A stretch of DNA of 64,000 bases from Anaerosporobacter faecicola (GCF_012070565.1 NZ_JAAQRO010000001.1:62001-126000); one strand, 5' to 3'; positions 17,634-27,516 are shown, numbered from the stretch's first letter. The notes: generated by a model not told the origin, from the letters alone. Numbers and translations are program-made.

Positions 17634-17759
17634 ACTCTCTGGGGGATTCGCACTGGCACATAAGGGTGATGTCAGCTAAAGCTGACTGTGCTCGGCGCGG
17701 AGTCAAAGTGTATTTGGAAGTTGTTATTAATGAGAGCGTGTCGAAGCACACTTTGTTAT
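17634..17759 (+). repeat. Dispersed intergenic repeat A, copy 2
   Basis: Lacks hairpin 1 but keeps a diverged core (CTCTCTGGGGGATTCGCACT, then GGCACATAAGG) and hairpin 2, GTCAGC-TAAA-GCTGAC (17671-17686), followed by TGTGCTCGGCG and a 3' part ending CACACTTTGTTAT that is also recognisable in copies 3 and 4. Confidence 0.75.
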
Positions 17760-17796
17760 AAATAGAAGAGAATAGGGAAGCAGAAGAATAAAGAGA

Positions 17797-17855
17797 AATC
17801 TCCGATTACCACCGTAAACGAATGAAAAAAACGGTGGTGATCGGAGATTCTTTTT
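17797..17855. terminator. Bidirectional terminator between ung and the activase gene
   Basis: AATCTCCGAT-T-ACCACCGT pairs with ACGGTGGT-GATCGGAGATT. A T-run follows on the + strand and a run of T on the - strand is provided in part by the A-rich 5' flank. It serves the convergent genes on both sides. Confidence 0.85.
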
Positions 17856-20800
17856 AGTTGTTTAGATTTTTATTTGCAGTTGAAAGCATTAATTTAATAC
17901 GATTTAACTGATTTACTTCGCTGGCGCCTGGATCATAGTCAACAGCTACGATGTTGGAATCAGGGAAATTCTGTCGAAGAACTTTAATAACACCTTTTCC
18001 AACTACGTGATTTGGTAAGCAGGCAAATGGCTGCGTACAAACGATATTCTTTACATCAGAATGAATCAATTCGATCATTTCACCAGTTAAGAACCAACCT
18101 TCACCAGTTTGGTTACCAGTAGATACGTATTGCTCTGCAAGAGCAGCAATTTCCTGAATTGATTTTGGAGGTTCAAAACGTTTGCTTTCTCGCAATAGCT
18201 TTTTCATTTCGGTACGATAGCGTTCAATAAACCATATACCTAGGTTGTTCATATATGCTTCCTTCTTTGGTCTTCCTAGATAGCGAGACTTGTAATTCGC
18301 ATTGTAGGAACAATAGAGGAAGAAATCAAGTAAATCGGGCATAACAGCCTCTGCACCTTCTGCTTCTAATAGTTCAACAAGATAATTATTAGCAGCAGGT
18401 AAGAATTTAACAAGGATTTCCCCAACAATACCAACTCTAGGCTTTTGAATATCTAATAATGGTAACTCATCAAAATCATGAATGATTCCACGTAAGTTTT
18501 TCTTGTATTCACTCTGTTTACCATTCTGAACGGATATAATACAACGTTCTTTCCACTTTTGGTATAGAGCATTTGCAGAACCTGCTTCTGCTTCATAAGG
18601 TCTAGTTTTGTAGAGTACTCGCATAAGGACATCTCCATATACAAGTGCCTGTAGTGCGCGGTTTACAGCAGCAGGCGTGAACTTGAATCCTGGATTCTTT
18701 TCAAGACCTACGGTATTGATGGAAACAACAGGGATATGTTCCATACCAGCTTTACGAAGCGCTCTACGTATGAAACTGATATAGTTCGTAGCACGACAAC
18801 CACCACCAGTTTGCGTGATTACGACACCAACTTTATTCAAATCATATTTGCCAGATAGAAGAGCTTCCATAATTTGCCCAACTACCATTAAGGAAGGGTA
18901 ACAAGCATCGTTATTAACGTACTTCAGACCTACATCAACGGCTGTTTTGTTGTCATTATCCAAAACAACAGCATTATAGCCAACGGAACGTAGGGCAGCC
19001 TGAACAAAATCAAAATGAATTGGTGACATCTGTGGGCAAAGTAAGGTGTATTCCTGTCTCATCTGCTCTGTAAATAGGACACGTTCATACGCAGTAGAGG
19101 TTTCTTTGATTTCTATATGTTTCTTCTCACGGTCACGAACAGCAGACAGAAGGGAACGAATACGTATTCTTGCTGCACCTAAATTGTTGACTTCGTCAAT
19201 CTTAAGAACGGTATAGATTTTACCAGCGTCCATAAGAATATCGCTAACCTGATCCGTGGTAACGGCATCAAGTCCACAACCGAAAGAGTTTAGTTGTATT
19301 AATTCCAGATTTGGCATTGTTTTAACGTATGAAGCAGCAGCATATAATCTGGAGTGATACATCCATTGATCCATTACGATCAGTGGTCGATCGACTTTAC
19401 CTAGATGGCTGACACTATCTTCAGTAAGTACAGCAACACCATAAGAGGTAATTAATTCTGGAATACCATGATTGATCTCGGGATCGATATGGTAAGGACG
19501 TCCCGCAAGTACAATTCCTTTGCGACCTGTTTCTTTAAGGTAAGCAATGGTTTCCTCCCCTTTTTTCTCGATATCTTTCTTTGCTTGAATCAACTCAGTC
19601 CAAGCAAGATGTGCAGCAGCTTTAATTTCAGCAGCTGGAATTTGATTGCTTTCAACGAATACTTCTACCAAGCGTTTGGTTAAGACTTCTTCGTTTGTAA
19701 ATGCAAGGAATGGATTCTGATATTGAATGGTGTTTCCAGCTAATTCATCCACATTGTTCTTAATGTTTTCTCCATAAGAGGTAACAATTGGACAATTGAA
19801 ATGGTTATTTGCACCTGGAATTTCATCTCGTTCATAAAATACACATGGATAGAAGATATAGTCAATTCCTTGTTTGATCAACCACATAACATGACCATGG
19901 GCTAATTTGGCAGGATAACATTCCGATTCACTAGGAATGGATTCGATGCCAAGTTCATAGATCTTACGGTTGGATTCGGGTGATAGGATCACACGATATC
20001 CAAGTTCGGTAAAGAATGTAAACCAGAATGGATAATTCTCGTACTGGTTCAGAACTCGTGGAATACCAACGGTTCCACGGTATGCTTTATCTTGTTCCAA
20101 AGGAGAATATTGAAACATTCTCTTTAATTTATACTCAAATAGATTTGGAATATTATCTTTATTCTTTGCTTTACCAATTCCACGTTCACAACGATTTCCT
20201 GAAATAAATTGTCTACCGCCAGAGAAACGATTGATTGTTAATAAACAGCTATTTGTACAACCTTTACAACGTGCCATAGAAGTTTCAAATTTCAGTTCAT
20301 TGATTTTTTCAATAGTAAGCATGGTAGATTCGATACCAGGGGTATAGTGTTCCCTTGCAACAAGAGCTGCACCAAAAGCTCCCATGATACCGGCAATATC
20401 AGGGCGAACGGCATCTCGTCCTAAGATATTCTCAAAGCTTCGTAAAACAGCATCATTGTAGAAGGTACCACCTTGAACAACAACATTTTCACCAAGATCT
20501 TTTGGGTCCGCTAATTTGATTACTTTATAAATGGCATTCTTTATTACCGAATAAGCTAAACCAGCAGAGATGTCATCAACACCGGCACCTTCTTTTTGTG
20601 CCTGTTTTACTTTGGAATTCATGAAAACAGTACATCTAGAACCAAGATCAATTGGGTGTTTCGCGAATAAAGCAACTTTTGCAAAATCTGCTACTTCATA
20701 ATTCAATGATTTTGCAAATGTTTCAATAAATGAGCCACAACCAGAAGAACAAGCTTCATTAAGTTGAACACTGTCAACGGTACCATTCTTGATCTTAATG

Positions 20801-22083
20801 CATTTCATATCTTGACCACCGATATCGATGATACAGTCTACGGTTGGTTCGAAGAATGCTGCAGCATAGTAATGGGAAACCGTTTCTACTTCACCTTCAT
20901 CAAGTAACAAAGCAGCTTTGATCAGCGCTTCCCCGTAACCTGTAGAGCAGGAACGTACGATCTTAGCACTATCAGGTAAGATGCTGTAGATTTCTTTTAT
21001 GGCTTTAATTGTAGTTTTAAGTGGACTACCGTTATTGTTACTATAGAAGGAGTAAAGAAGAGATCCATCTTCGCCAACTAAAGCCACTTTGGTAGTGGTT
21101 GAACCAGCATCAATACCAAGGAAGCAATCTCCTTCGTAAGTTGCAAGATCGGCTTTCATAACCGTATGTTTTGCATGTCTTGTTGTAAAAGCATCGTAAT
21201 CTTCTTTAGAAGCAAAGAGGGGATCCATACGAGATACTTCAAATTCCATTTGAATCTTAGAAGATAATTTCTGTAACATGTCTTCCATTGTAGTCATGCC
21301 TTCGAATTTGCTACTTAATGCAGAACCAATAGCAGCAAATAAATGAGAATTATCTGGAGCAATGGTTGTCTCAGGTGTGAGATGCAAGGTACGAATGAAA
21401 GCTTTTTTTAATTCGGTTAAGAAATGAAGCGGTCCACCAAGAAATGCTACATTTCCACGAATCGGTTTACCACAAGCTAGTCCGCTGATTGTTTGATTGA
21501 CAACAGCTTGGAAGATAGAAGCAGATAAATCTTCTTTCGTTGCGCCTTCATTGATCAAAGGCTGGATGTCAGATTTTGCGAATACGCCACAACGTGCTGC
21601 AATTGGATAGATTGCTTTGTAATTTTTAGCATATTCATTCAGACCGGGAGCATCTGTTTTCAAAAGAGTGGCCATCTGATCGATAAAGGATCCGGTACCA
21701 CCTGCACAGATTCCATTCATTCTTTGATCAATTCCATTGGTGAAATATATAATCTTGGCATCTTCTCCGCCAAGCTCAATGGCAACATCAGTTTGTGGAG
21801 CATAATTTTGTAGAGCGGTTGATACAGCTACAACCTCCTGAATAAATGGAACATCAAGATGCTTAGACAAGGTAAGTCCACCGGACCCTGTGATAACGGG
21901 AGCGATGGAGCAGTTGCCAACTTTTTCATATGCTTTTTGTAAAAGAGTATGTAAAGTCTCTTGGATATTTGCATAATGTCGTTCATAATCGGAAAATAAA
22001 ATCGTATGTTGATCGTCAAGTACTGCAATTTTAACAGTAGTTGATCCGATATCAATACCTAATGTATACGTTAAATTGTTCAT
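17854..22083 (-). CDS. Giant acyl-CoA dehydratase activase-related protein
   Basis: 1409 residues. Two BcrAD/BadFG-type ATPase domains in tandem: residues about 5-260 ([37 protein letters not shown]) and about 320-590 ([40 protein letters not shown]). Each keeps the Cys that in HgdC holds the bridging 4Fe-4S cluster. A Cys pair (CKGCTNSC) at about 640 leads into a DUF2229 region, and the C-terminal half has HgdB-like segments ([25 protein letters not shown]). These proteins use ATP to drive low-potential electron transfer; no dehydratase is nearby, so the partner is unknown. AAGGAGGG lies about 20 bases before the ATG, unusually far. Confidence 0.88.
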   Translation of the reverse strand: MNNLTYTLGIDIGSTTVKIAVLDDQHTILFSDYERHYANIQETLHTLLQKAYEKVGNCSIAPVITGSGGLTLSKHLDVPFIQEVVAVSTALQNYAPQTDVAIELGGEDAKIIYFTNGIDQRMNGICAGGTGSFIDQMATLLKTDAPGLNEYAKNYKAIYPIAARCGVFAKSDIQPLINEGATKEDLSASIFQAVVNQTISGLACGKPIRGNVAFLGGPLHFLTELKKAFIRTLHLTPETTIAPDNSHLFAAIGSALSSKFEGMTTMEDMLQKLSSKIQMEFEVSRMDPLFASKEDYDAFTTRHAKHTVMKADLATYEGDCFLGIDAGSTTTKVALVGEDGSLLYSFYSNNNGSPLKTTIKAIKEIYSILPDSAKIVRSCSTGYGEALIKAALLLDEGEVETVSHYYAAAFFEPTVDCIIDIGGQDMKCIKIKNGTVDSVQLNEACSSGCGSFIETFAKSLNYEVADFAKVALFAKHPIDLGSRCTVFMNSKVKQAQKEGAGVDDISAGLAYSVIKNAIYKVIKLADPKDLGENVVVQGGTFYNDAVLRSFENILGRDAVRPDIAGIMGAFGAALVAREHYTPGIESTMLTIEKINELKFETSMARCKGCTNSCLLTINRFSGGRQFISGNRCERGIGKAKNKDNIPNLFEYKLKRMFQYSPLEQDKAYRGTVGIPRVLNQYENYPFWFTFFTELGYRVILSPESNRKIYELGIESIPSESECYPAKLAHGHVMWLIKQGIDYIFYPCVFYERDEIPGANNHFNCPIVTSYGENIKNNVDELAGNTIQYQNPFLAFTNEEVLTKRLVEVFVESNQIPAAEIKAAAHLAWTELIQAKKDIEKKGEETIAYLKETGRKGIVLAGRPYHIDPEINHGIPELITSYGVAVLTEDSVSHLGKVDRPLIVMDQWMYHSRLYAAASYVKTMPNLELIQLNSFGCGLDAVTTDQVSDILMDAGKIYTVLKIDEVNNLGAARIRIRSLLSAVRDREKKHIEIKETSTAYERVLFTEQMRQEYTLLCPQMSPIHFDFVQAALRSVGYNAVVLDNDNKTAVDVGLKYVNNDACYPSLMVVGQIMEALLSGKYDLNKVGVVITQTGGGCRATNYISFIRRALRKAGMEHIPVVSINTVGLEKNPGFKFTPAAVNRALQALVYGDVLMRVLYKTRPYEAEAGSANALYQKWKERCIISVQNGKQSEYKKNLRGIIHDFDELPLLDIQKPRVGIVGEILVKFLPAANNYLVELLEAEGAEAVMPDLLDFFLYCSYNANYKSRYLGRPKKEAYMNNLGIWFIERYRTEMKKLLRESKRFEPPKSIQEIAALAEQYVSTGNQTGEGWFLTGEMIELIHSDVKNIVCTQPFACLPNHVVGKGVIKVLRQNFPDSNIVAVDYDPGASEVNQLNRIKLMLSTANKNLNN

Positions 22084-22479
22084 TGTAACCAGCTTGCGCT
22101 GTCCCTCCTTAATATGTTCATACTACGAATCATCAATCGATCAACTTCACTGGGAAGTTATAAGAAACCTTATGGTTTAGAAAGTTAGATGTCATGTACG
22201 AATGTCATATAAGCATACAGCCTCTTAAGTAGGAGACTTTCTAGACCTATATGACGAAAATTCAAATAATCATGACTATTATACGACAAACTATGAAAAT
22301 CTTCAACTTATTTCGTTTATAACAGTACTGTGATAAAGAGAGTATATAAATGGTTTGTCGTCCTGTGGGACAAAGATAGGAATGGAAACGATGAAAAAAA
22401 GACACATTCTGTTATGATTACGAATATATTAATAAGGTAGAAATAGTTTGAACATATATAATAGGAAAGGATAGAATGT
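22084..22479. other. Divergent intergenic region between the activase and LysM genes
   Basis: About 400 bases between divergent start codons, so it should hold promoters for both directions. I see a small inverted repeat CCTCTTAAGTAGGAG near 22224 and AT-rich sequence, but no clean -35/-10 pair and no known riboswitch motif. Confidence 0.4.
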
Positions 22480-22896
22480 ATGAAGAACTTTGATAATTGT
22501 AATGGGATTGTACATGTAATCAAGAAAGGGGACTCGTTGTATACCATTAGTAAAAAATACAATGTTCCATTGGCTTCTATTATGCGTGCAAATCCGTATG
22601 CTGATGTATACAATCTTCAGATTGGTGATGAAATCTGTGTTCCTGTAACGAATATGGGCGGAATCGGCAATATAGGGACGGGAAATCGACCTGTAACACC
22701 AATGATTCCTAATGATACTGTCATGCACATGATTACGTATATCATTAAGGATGCAGAATCGTTGAAGGATATACTGGACAAATTCGATATGACGCTTGAA
22801 GATTTTATGGAAAACAATAACGCAGCTATGCTCCTCTTAAAACCAGGTATGACAATCAATATTCCTGATCGTCGTTCAAGAGAAGAAGAAGAGTAG
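22480..22896 (+). CDS. Protein with two LysM domains
   Basis: 138 residues with no signal peptide. LysM 1 at about 10-55 (VIKKGDSLYTISKKYNVPL, then NPYADVYNLQIGDEICVP) and LysM 2 at about 84-130 (YIIKDAESLKDILDKFDM, then LLLKPGMTINIP), joined by a Gly/Pro linker. LysM domains bind peptidoglycan or chitin-like glycans. The lack of a signal peptide resembles small SafA/spore-coat-type LysM proteins that act from the mother cell; that role here is inference. ATG has AAAGGAT upstream. Confidence 0.85.
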   Translation: MKNFDNCNGIVHVIKKGDSLYTISKKYNVPLASIMRANPYADVYNLQIGDEICVPVTNMGGIGNIGTGNRPVTPMIPNDTVMHMITYIIKDAESLKDILDKFDMTLEDFMENNNAAMLLLKPGMTINIPDRRSREEEE

Positions 22897-22937
22897 GTGT
22901 AACAGAGTAAACGATAATGCAATACATTATTTTTTTA

Positions 22938-22975
22938 TAAGCTGGTGAGATATTATACACTCACCAGCTTATTTT
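22938..22975 (+). terminator. Terminator after the LysM gene
   Basis: TAAGCTGGTGA (22938-22948) pairs with TCACCAGCTTA (22961-22971), then TTTT. Confidence 0.85.
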
Positions 22976-23092
22976 CTATAAAAGGCAAGTCCTCCGACAT
23001 TCCTTTTATAGAAACCCTACGGGGTATGCGCACTCGCACATGATGTAGAAGTCAGCTGAAGCGTACGAAGTACACTTTGTTCCAGTAATTGA
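22976..23092 (+). repeat. Dispersed intergenic repeat A, copy 3
   Basis: Starts on the terminator tail. Hairpin 1 (TATAAAAGG...CCTTTTATA) has two internal mismatches. The core GAAACCCTACGGGG and GCACTCGCACATGA is kept. Hairpin 2 is cut after GTCAGCTGAAGC and joined directly to the 3' end CGTACGAAGTACACTTTGTT, as if the middle were deleted. Confidence 0.8.
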
Positions 23093-23180
23093 AAAAAAAG
23101 CATCACATAAAAAATTAGAACCGAAAAATTAGATATGTTTTACATAGAATATAATGGTAAATAATTTGTGCCTAAATAGT

Positions 23181-23210
23181 TTGACAAAAGGTAGTATTAC
23201 ACCATATAAT
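23181..23210 (+). promoter_or_regulatory. Strong promoter of the corA transcript
   Basis: Perfect TTGACA (23181-23186) and perfect TATAAT (23205-23210), 18-base spacer. Transcription should start near 23217, leaving a leader of about 235 bases before corA. Confidence 0.8.
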
Positions 23211-23240
23211 GTATGAGGATTTAGATATAGATGAATTGAA

Positions 23241-23390
23241 AAACTGTTATGAGACATAAGAAAGGATGTGGGTTAGATGGAAGCTGGACCGAGTAGTTAT
23301 CGGCGAATGACAGATTGCATTCGTTGTATTAAAGGACCTCAAAACAAAATAAAAACCACATATTTCTTAGGATACATAGATAACAGTTTC
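23241..23390 (+). ncRNA. Candidate structured leader RNA upstream of corA
   Basis: The leader folds on paper into one long interrupted helix. AAACTGTTAT (23241-23250) pairs perfectly with ATAACAGTTT (23380-23389). After an asymmetric internal loop (6 and 10 bases), TAAGAAA (23257-23263) pairs with TTTCTTA (23363-23369) and ATGTGG (23266-23271) with CCACAT (23356-23361). Two adjacent hairpins sit at the tip: CCGA/TCGG (23289-23303) and CGAATG/CATTCG (23304-23323). Position between a strong promoter and a Mg2+ transporter gene suggests a cis-regulatory RNA. It does not match the M-box or any riboswitch consensus I know. About 60 bases separate it from the corA start and I see no classic terminator there. 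Confidence 0.55.
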
Positions 23391-23451
23391 TAATTACAGG
23401 CAAATTGTAAGCTGTCGTCTGTGTTCTTAAGAATGTAGAACGGAGCGTACA

Positions 23452-24387
23452 ATGATAGAAATATATAAGACATACGAAGATGGATTTCGGCAAATTAATG
23501 AATTTGAGGAAGGTTGCTGGATCCCATTGACGAATCCAACGGCAACGGAATTACTACGGGTATCCGAATATTATGATGTAGATATTAACGATCTACGTGC
23601 TCCTTTGGACGAAGAGGAGCGTTCTAGAATAGAGGTAGAAGACAAGTATACCTTAATCTTAGTTGATATTCCAACATTGGAGGAAAGAAACAACAAGGAT
23701 CGTTATGTTACCATTCCTTTGGCAATCATCTTAGCAGAGGGAGCAATTATCACAATATGTTTGGAAGAAACTCCAATTCTGAGAGGATTCATTGATGGAA
23801 GAGTACGAGATTTTTTCACATTTAAGAAAACGAGATTTATCTTACAGATTCTTTATAAGAATGCAAGTGCATATCTGCAACATCTTCGCGTCATTGATCG
23901 AAAGAGTGAAGAAGTAGAGAAAAAATTACATGTATCTACAAAAAATAGAGAATTAATTGAACTACTGGAATTAGAAAAAAGCCTTGTTTACTTTACAACA
24001 TCATTACGTGCAAACGAAGTTGTATTGGAGAAATTACTGAAGACAGAGAATATTAAGCAATATCCGGAAGATACAGATTTACTAGAGGATGTTATTATCG
24101 AAAATAAACAGGCGATAGAGATGGCAAATATCTATAGTGGAATCTTAAGTGGGACGATGGATGCATTTGCATCTGTTATCTCCAACAACTTGAATATTGT
24201 AATGAAGTTTCTTGCAACAGTAACCATTGTCTTATCCATACCGACAATGATTGCAAGCTTTTTTGGAATGAATTTTGTGAATATTCCAGGTGGAACAGCA
24301 AAATATGGTTTTTATATCGTAACGGCAGGCGCATTTGCTTTAACTGCTTTGGTTGCATTTGTATTAGCAAAGAAGGACTTATTCTAA
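23452..24387 (+). CDS. corA: CorA-family magnesium transporter
   Basis: 311 residues. Long N-terminal cytoplasmic domain, then two C-terminal membrane helices (about 250-270 and 285-305). The signature Gly272-Met-Asn (FFGMNFVNIPG) that forms the selectivity ring lies at the end of the first helix. CorA forms a pentameric Mg2+ or divalent-cation channel. Start ATG has CGGAG nine bases upstream. Preceded by a long structured leader, which hints at cation-responsive or other RNA control. Followed by a strong terminator. Confidence 0.93.
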   Translation: MIEIYKTYEDGFRQINEFEEGCWIPLTNPTATELLRVSEYYDVDINDLRAPLDEEERSRIEVEDKYTLILVDIPTLEERNNKDRYVTIPLAIILAEGAIITICLEETPILRGFIDGRVRDFFTFKKTRFILQILYKNASAYLQHLRVIDRKSEEVEKKLHVSTKNRELIELLELEKSLVYFTTSLRANEVVLEKLLKTENIKQYPEDTDLLEDVIIENKQAIEMANIYSGILSGTMDAFASVISNNLNIVMKFLATVTIVLSIPTMIASFFGMNFVNIPGGTAKYGFYIVTAGAFALTALVAFVLAKKDLF

Positions 24388-24401
24388 GTGATGAAAGTAG
24401 A

Positions 24402-24437
24402 GTTGTCATATGGAATTGGATATGACAACTTTTTTTC
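24402..24437 (+). terminator. Terminator after corA
   Basis: GTTGTCATAT (24402-24411) pairs with ATATGACAAC (24420-24430 region), eight-base loop, followed by seven T. Confidence 0.92.
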
Positions 24438-24445
24438 TATAATAG

Positions 24446-24718
24446 GGTTTGGGTGTCAAAAGCCCTTATTTACTTTGAGGTCCGTCAATTTGCACTTTTA
24501 AGTTTGTCTAACATGTAATACAGGACATAGTTCACTCGCAACACGCTCTCGCTTGGATGAAGTTCGTAGTGGTACATAAGGCTCTAAAGTACAGAGCCAA
24601 AGTACCAACGACTTCATACAGTCGCTCATCAAACTATGTCCTGTATTACATGAGATTAGCTACTGTTTGTGCAAATTAACGAAAGAAAGTTTGACTAAGG
24701 GCTTTTGACACCCGAACC
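24446..24718. mobile_element. 273-bp MITE-like foldback element, copy 1
   Basis: Terminal inverted repeats of about 23 bp beginning GGTTYGGGTGTCAAAAG (left T, right C at the variable base). It is flanked by a perfect 7-bp target duplication, ATAATAG (24439-24445 and 24719-24725). A second inverted pair inside (TGTAATACAGGACATAGTT and its complement) and a central hairpin with GGCTCT/AGAGCC make most of the element fold on itself. No coding capacity, so it must have been moved by a transposase encoded elsewhere. It split repeat A copy 4. Nearly identical to the element at 56238 in reverse orientation. Confidence 0.93.
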
Positions 24719-24862
24719 ATAATAGGAAAGTCCTCCGACTTTCCTATTATAGAACCCTCCGGGGCAGGCGCACTCGCACAAGAGGTAGATGTCAGCTAAA
24801 GCTGACTGTGCTCGGCGAACAACGTGTACTTTGAAGCTGTTATAAGCGCGAGAGTGTACGAA
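24719..24862 (+). repeat. Dispersed intergenic repeat A, copy 4 (interrupted)
   Basis: The most complete copy. With the foldback element and one target duplication removed, hairpin 1 reads CTATAATAGGAAAGTC, loop CTCC, and its perfect complement. The core GAACCCTCCGGGGCAGGCGC follows, then hairpin 2 GTCAGC-TAAA-GCTGAC (24791-24806), GTGCTCGGCG and a 3' part ending near GAGAGTGTACG. Confidence 0.85.
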
Positions 24863-24906
24863 AAAATAAAAGAATTCTCAAAAATCTGTGAAAATTTTAA
24901 ATTATA

Positions 24907-24935
24907 TTGACTTAAATAGGAAACTTCGTTATGCT
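24907..24935 (+). promoter_or_regulatory. Promoter of the rhomboid-like gene
   Basis: TTGACT 24907-24912, 17-base spacer, TATGCT 24930-24935. Confidence 0.6.
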
Positions 24936-24985
24936 AGTCCTAAGTTGTACAAATCAGTTAATTTAAATAAAGAGGTGTGTTAGAG

Positions 24986-25855
24986 ATGAAATTCATAAAT
25001 AAGTTAGAAAGAAAATTTGGTCGATACGCAATACAAGATCTAATGAAATACATTATCGTGCTGTATGTATTAGGTGCATTTTTATACTTGATCAACCCTT
25101 ATTTCTATAATGCGTATCTAAGTTTAGATGTGGGAAAAGTATTAAAAGGACAGGTATGGAGATTAGTTACCTTTATTATTTATCCTGCTGATATGACTGG
25201 AAGCTTTGGAATCTTCTTCTTTGCAATCGAGATGTACTTATATTATATGATCGGTCGTAATTTGGAAAATGCCTGGGGTGCTTTTCGTTTTAATCTGTAT
25301 TATATATCTGGTATTTTATTTAATGTAGTTGCTGCTTTTATTTTGTATTTTATCTTAGGTGTTGCTTACCCAATGGGACTTACCTATATTAATCGTTCCA
25401 TGTTCTTTGCCTTTGCAGCAATTTATCCAAATATACAGTTCTTACTGTTTTTTGTCTTACCGGTTAAGGTAAAACACTTGGCATATATCTATGCAGCAAT
25501 TATTGGCTATGATATTATTCGCTACATTCGTTATGCATTTGCAACCCCATTGGTTTACCTTAGAAATGCATACTTGGCAATGGCAGTTGCAATCATTGTT
25601 GCTTTATTGAACTTTATTATTTTCTTTTTTACAACAAGAAATTATAAGAGAATCTCACCAGCGGCACAAAGACGCCGTAAAGCATATCATAAGCAAGTGA
25701 ATCGTTCTAAAACGATTACAAGACATAAATGCGCAGTCTGTGGCAGAACAGAGGAAGATGATGAAAATCTGGAATTCCGTTTCTGTTCCAAATGTGATGG
25801 AAATTATGAATACTGTATGGAACATCTCTTTACCCATACACATGTGAAAAAGTAA
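24986..25855 (+). CDS. Rhomboid-like membrane protein with a C-terminal Cys/His-rich tail
   Basis: 289 residues with about six membrane helices between 22 and 215. Rhomboid features are visible: GQVWRLVTFIIYP after the first loop and GRNLENAWGAFRFNLYY. The GxSG catalytic motif is replaced by INRSMFFAF and I see no matching His in the last helix, so it is probably an inactive rhomboid. A basic linker leads to a tail with CAVCG, CSKCDGNYEYC and HTHVKK, likely a zinc site in the cytoplasm. Start ATG 24986 with AGAGGTG upstream, in preference to an in-frame TTG at 24977. Function unknown. Confidence 0.75.
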   Translation: MKFINKLERKFGRYAIQDLMKYIIVLYVLGAFLYLINPYFYNAYLSLDVGKVLKGQVWRLVTFIIYPADMTGSFGIFFFAIEMYLYYMIGRNLENAWGAFRFNLYYISGILFNVVAAFILYFILGVAYPMGLTYINRSMFFAFAAIYPNIQFLLFFVLPVKVKHLAYIYAAIIGYDIIRYIRYAFATPLVYLRNAYLAMAVAIIVALLNFIIFFFTTRNYKRISPAAQRRRKAYHKQVNRSKTITRHKCAVCGRTEEDDENLEFRFCSKCDGNYEYCMEHLFTHTHVKK

Positions 25856-25992
25856 CACGTATAGGAATGGAAAACAGATTTCAAACAAGAGAGAAGATGA
25901 ATAAATAACTAATATTGTAAGAACCTAGGTACATGAACATGTTTCGTGTGCGTAGTGATTATATATGTAATTAGAATAGGATGGTAAAAAGA

Positions 25993-27417
25993 ATGAACAA
26001 AAAAACAAAAATAATATGTACGATGGGACCTAACATGGACAATATTGAGAACATTCGCGCACTCGCAATGAATGGTATGGATATTGCAAGATTGAATTTC
26101 TCACATGGTGATTATGAAGAACATTTAAACAGAATCAACATGATCAAACAAGTTAGGGAAGAATTAGGATTACCAATCGCAATATTATTAGACACGAAAG
26201 GTCCTGAAATTAGAACTGGTCTTTTATGTAATGACGAAAAAGTTCAATTAGAAGAAGGACAAGATTTCGTCTTAACCACAGAAGAAATTATTGGTGATGT
26301 AAACCGCGTGTCTGTTACGTATGATCAACTTCCAGAAGATGTGAAAGAGGGAGATACCATTCTTATTGATGATGGTTTAATTGGTCTTTCTGTTGAAAAA
26401 GTGGCAGAAAAAGAAGTTATGTGTAAAGTAATTAACGGTGGTTTATTAGGTAGCCGTAAGGGTGTTAATATTCCAGGCGTAAGTGTTAAATTACCAGGAA
26501 TTACACAAAAAGACCGTGAAGATATCATTTTTGCAATTAATCATGGTTTAGATTTTATTGCTGCATCCTTTGTTCGTAATGCAGATGCAATCCGCGAAAT
26601 TCGTAAGGTATTAGCAGATTCGAATTCCGATATGGCGATCATTTCTAAAATTGAAAATGAAGAAGGAATTCAAAATATTGATGAGATTATTGAAGTTTCA
26701 GATGGTATCATGGTTGCAAGAGGAGATCTTGGTGTAGAAATTCCTGCAGCAGAAGTTCCATTTATTCAAAAAATGATTATTCAAAAGTGTAATGATGCAT
26801 ATGTTCCAGTTATTACAGCAACACAAATGTTAGATTCCATGATCCGTAATCCAAGACCTACGAGAGCAGAAGTAACGGATGTTGCGAACGCAATCTACGA
26901 TGGAACTGATGCGATCATGTTATCTGGTGAAACAGCAATGGGTAAATACCCTGTTGAAGCATTAAAAACAATGGTTAGCATCGCAGTGGAAACAGAATCA
27001 CATCTTGATTACGATGGAATCTTAGAGATGAACAGTCTTCATAGAAGTAAGAGCGTTTCAAGCGGAATCTGTTACTCAGCCGTAGCAACTGCAAGTAGCT
27101 TAAATGCAAAAGTAATAGCAGCATCTAGTTTCTCAGGCTATACAGCACGTTTAGTTTCCAAATTTAAACCAAAATCATTTGTTGTTGGTCTTTCACCATT
27201 AGAAAGAACATTAAGAAAAATGCAATTATACTGGGGAGTTCTTCCTGTTAAGATTAACGAAGTAAATTCCACAGACAATTTATTAGAAGAAGCAGTTGCT
27301 GACGTAAAAGAACGTGGATTTGTTGAAAAAGATGATGTTATGATCTTAACAGCTGGCGTTCCTGCAGGAAAAACTGGCGTTACGAACATGATTAAAGCTG
27401 TGATTATTGAAGATTAA
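25993..27417 (+). CDS. pyk: Pyruvate kinase
   Basis: 474 residues, with no extra C-terminal PEP-utiliser domain of the kind seen in some Firmicutes enzymes. N-terminal TKIICTMGP; substrate and metal residues in RLNFSHG, DTKGPEIR, and the signature ISKIENEEGIQNIDEI; later MVARGDLGVE and TATQMLDSM. Makes pyruvate and ATP from PEP and ADP, the last step of glycolysis. ATG 25993 (MNKKTKI) is preferred over an in-frame ATG at 25981 because AGGATGG then lies at a good distance. Confidence 0.96.
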   Translation: MNKKTKIICTMGPNMDNIENIRALAMNGMDIARLNFSHGDYEEHLNRINMIKQVREELGLPIAILLDTKGPEIRTGLLCNDEKVQLEEGQDFVLTTEEIIGDVNRVSVTYDQLPEDVKEGDTILIDDGLIGLSVEKVAEKEVMCKVINGGLLGSRKGVNIPGVSVKLPGITQKDREDIIFAINHGLDFIAASFVRNADAIREIRKVLADSNSDMAIISKIENEEGIQNIDEIIEVSDGIMVARGDLGVEIPAAEVPFIQKMIIQKCNDAYVPVITATQMLDSMIRNPRPTRAEVTDVANAIYDGTDAIMLSGETAMGKYPVEALKTMVSIAVETESHLDYDGILEMNSLHRSKSVSSGICYSAVATASSLNAKVIAASSFSGYTARLVSKFKPKSFVVGLSPLERTLRKMQLYWGVLPVKINEVNSTDNLLEEAVADVKERGFVEKDDVMILTAGVPAGKTGVTNMIKAVIIED

Positions 27418-27462
27418 TTTTATAAAATCATCATATTGTACAATTTTATAAAAAATTAATAG

Positions 27463-27516
27463 TGGGCTGTCGAGTCAAAAATATGGAAATAATACCATTA
27501 TTGGCTCGGCAGCCTA
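27463..27516 (+). terminator. Stem-loop after pyk
   Basis: TGGGCTGTCGAGTCAA pairs, with two G-T pairs, with TTGGCTCGGCAGCCTA. No strong T-run follows. The rest of 27517-27744 holds a small hairpin GTGATTT/AAATCAC near 27627-27653 and a TATAAT at 27611 without a clear -35. Confidence 0.6.

Noticed and set aside
22084-22479. Riboswitch ahead of the giant activase
   Set aside because: No conserved riboswitch motif or terminator pairing was seen, only a small inverted repeat.
23277-23393. 38-codon open frame with a CxxC pair in the corA leader
   Set aside because: It lies wholly inside the long paired leader structure, has a weak ribosome site, and its codons are explained by the RNA pairing.
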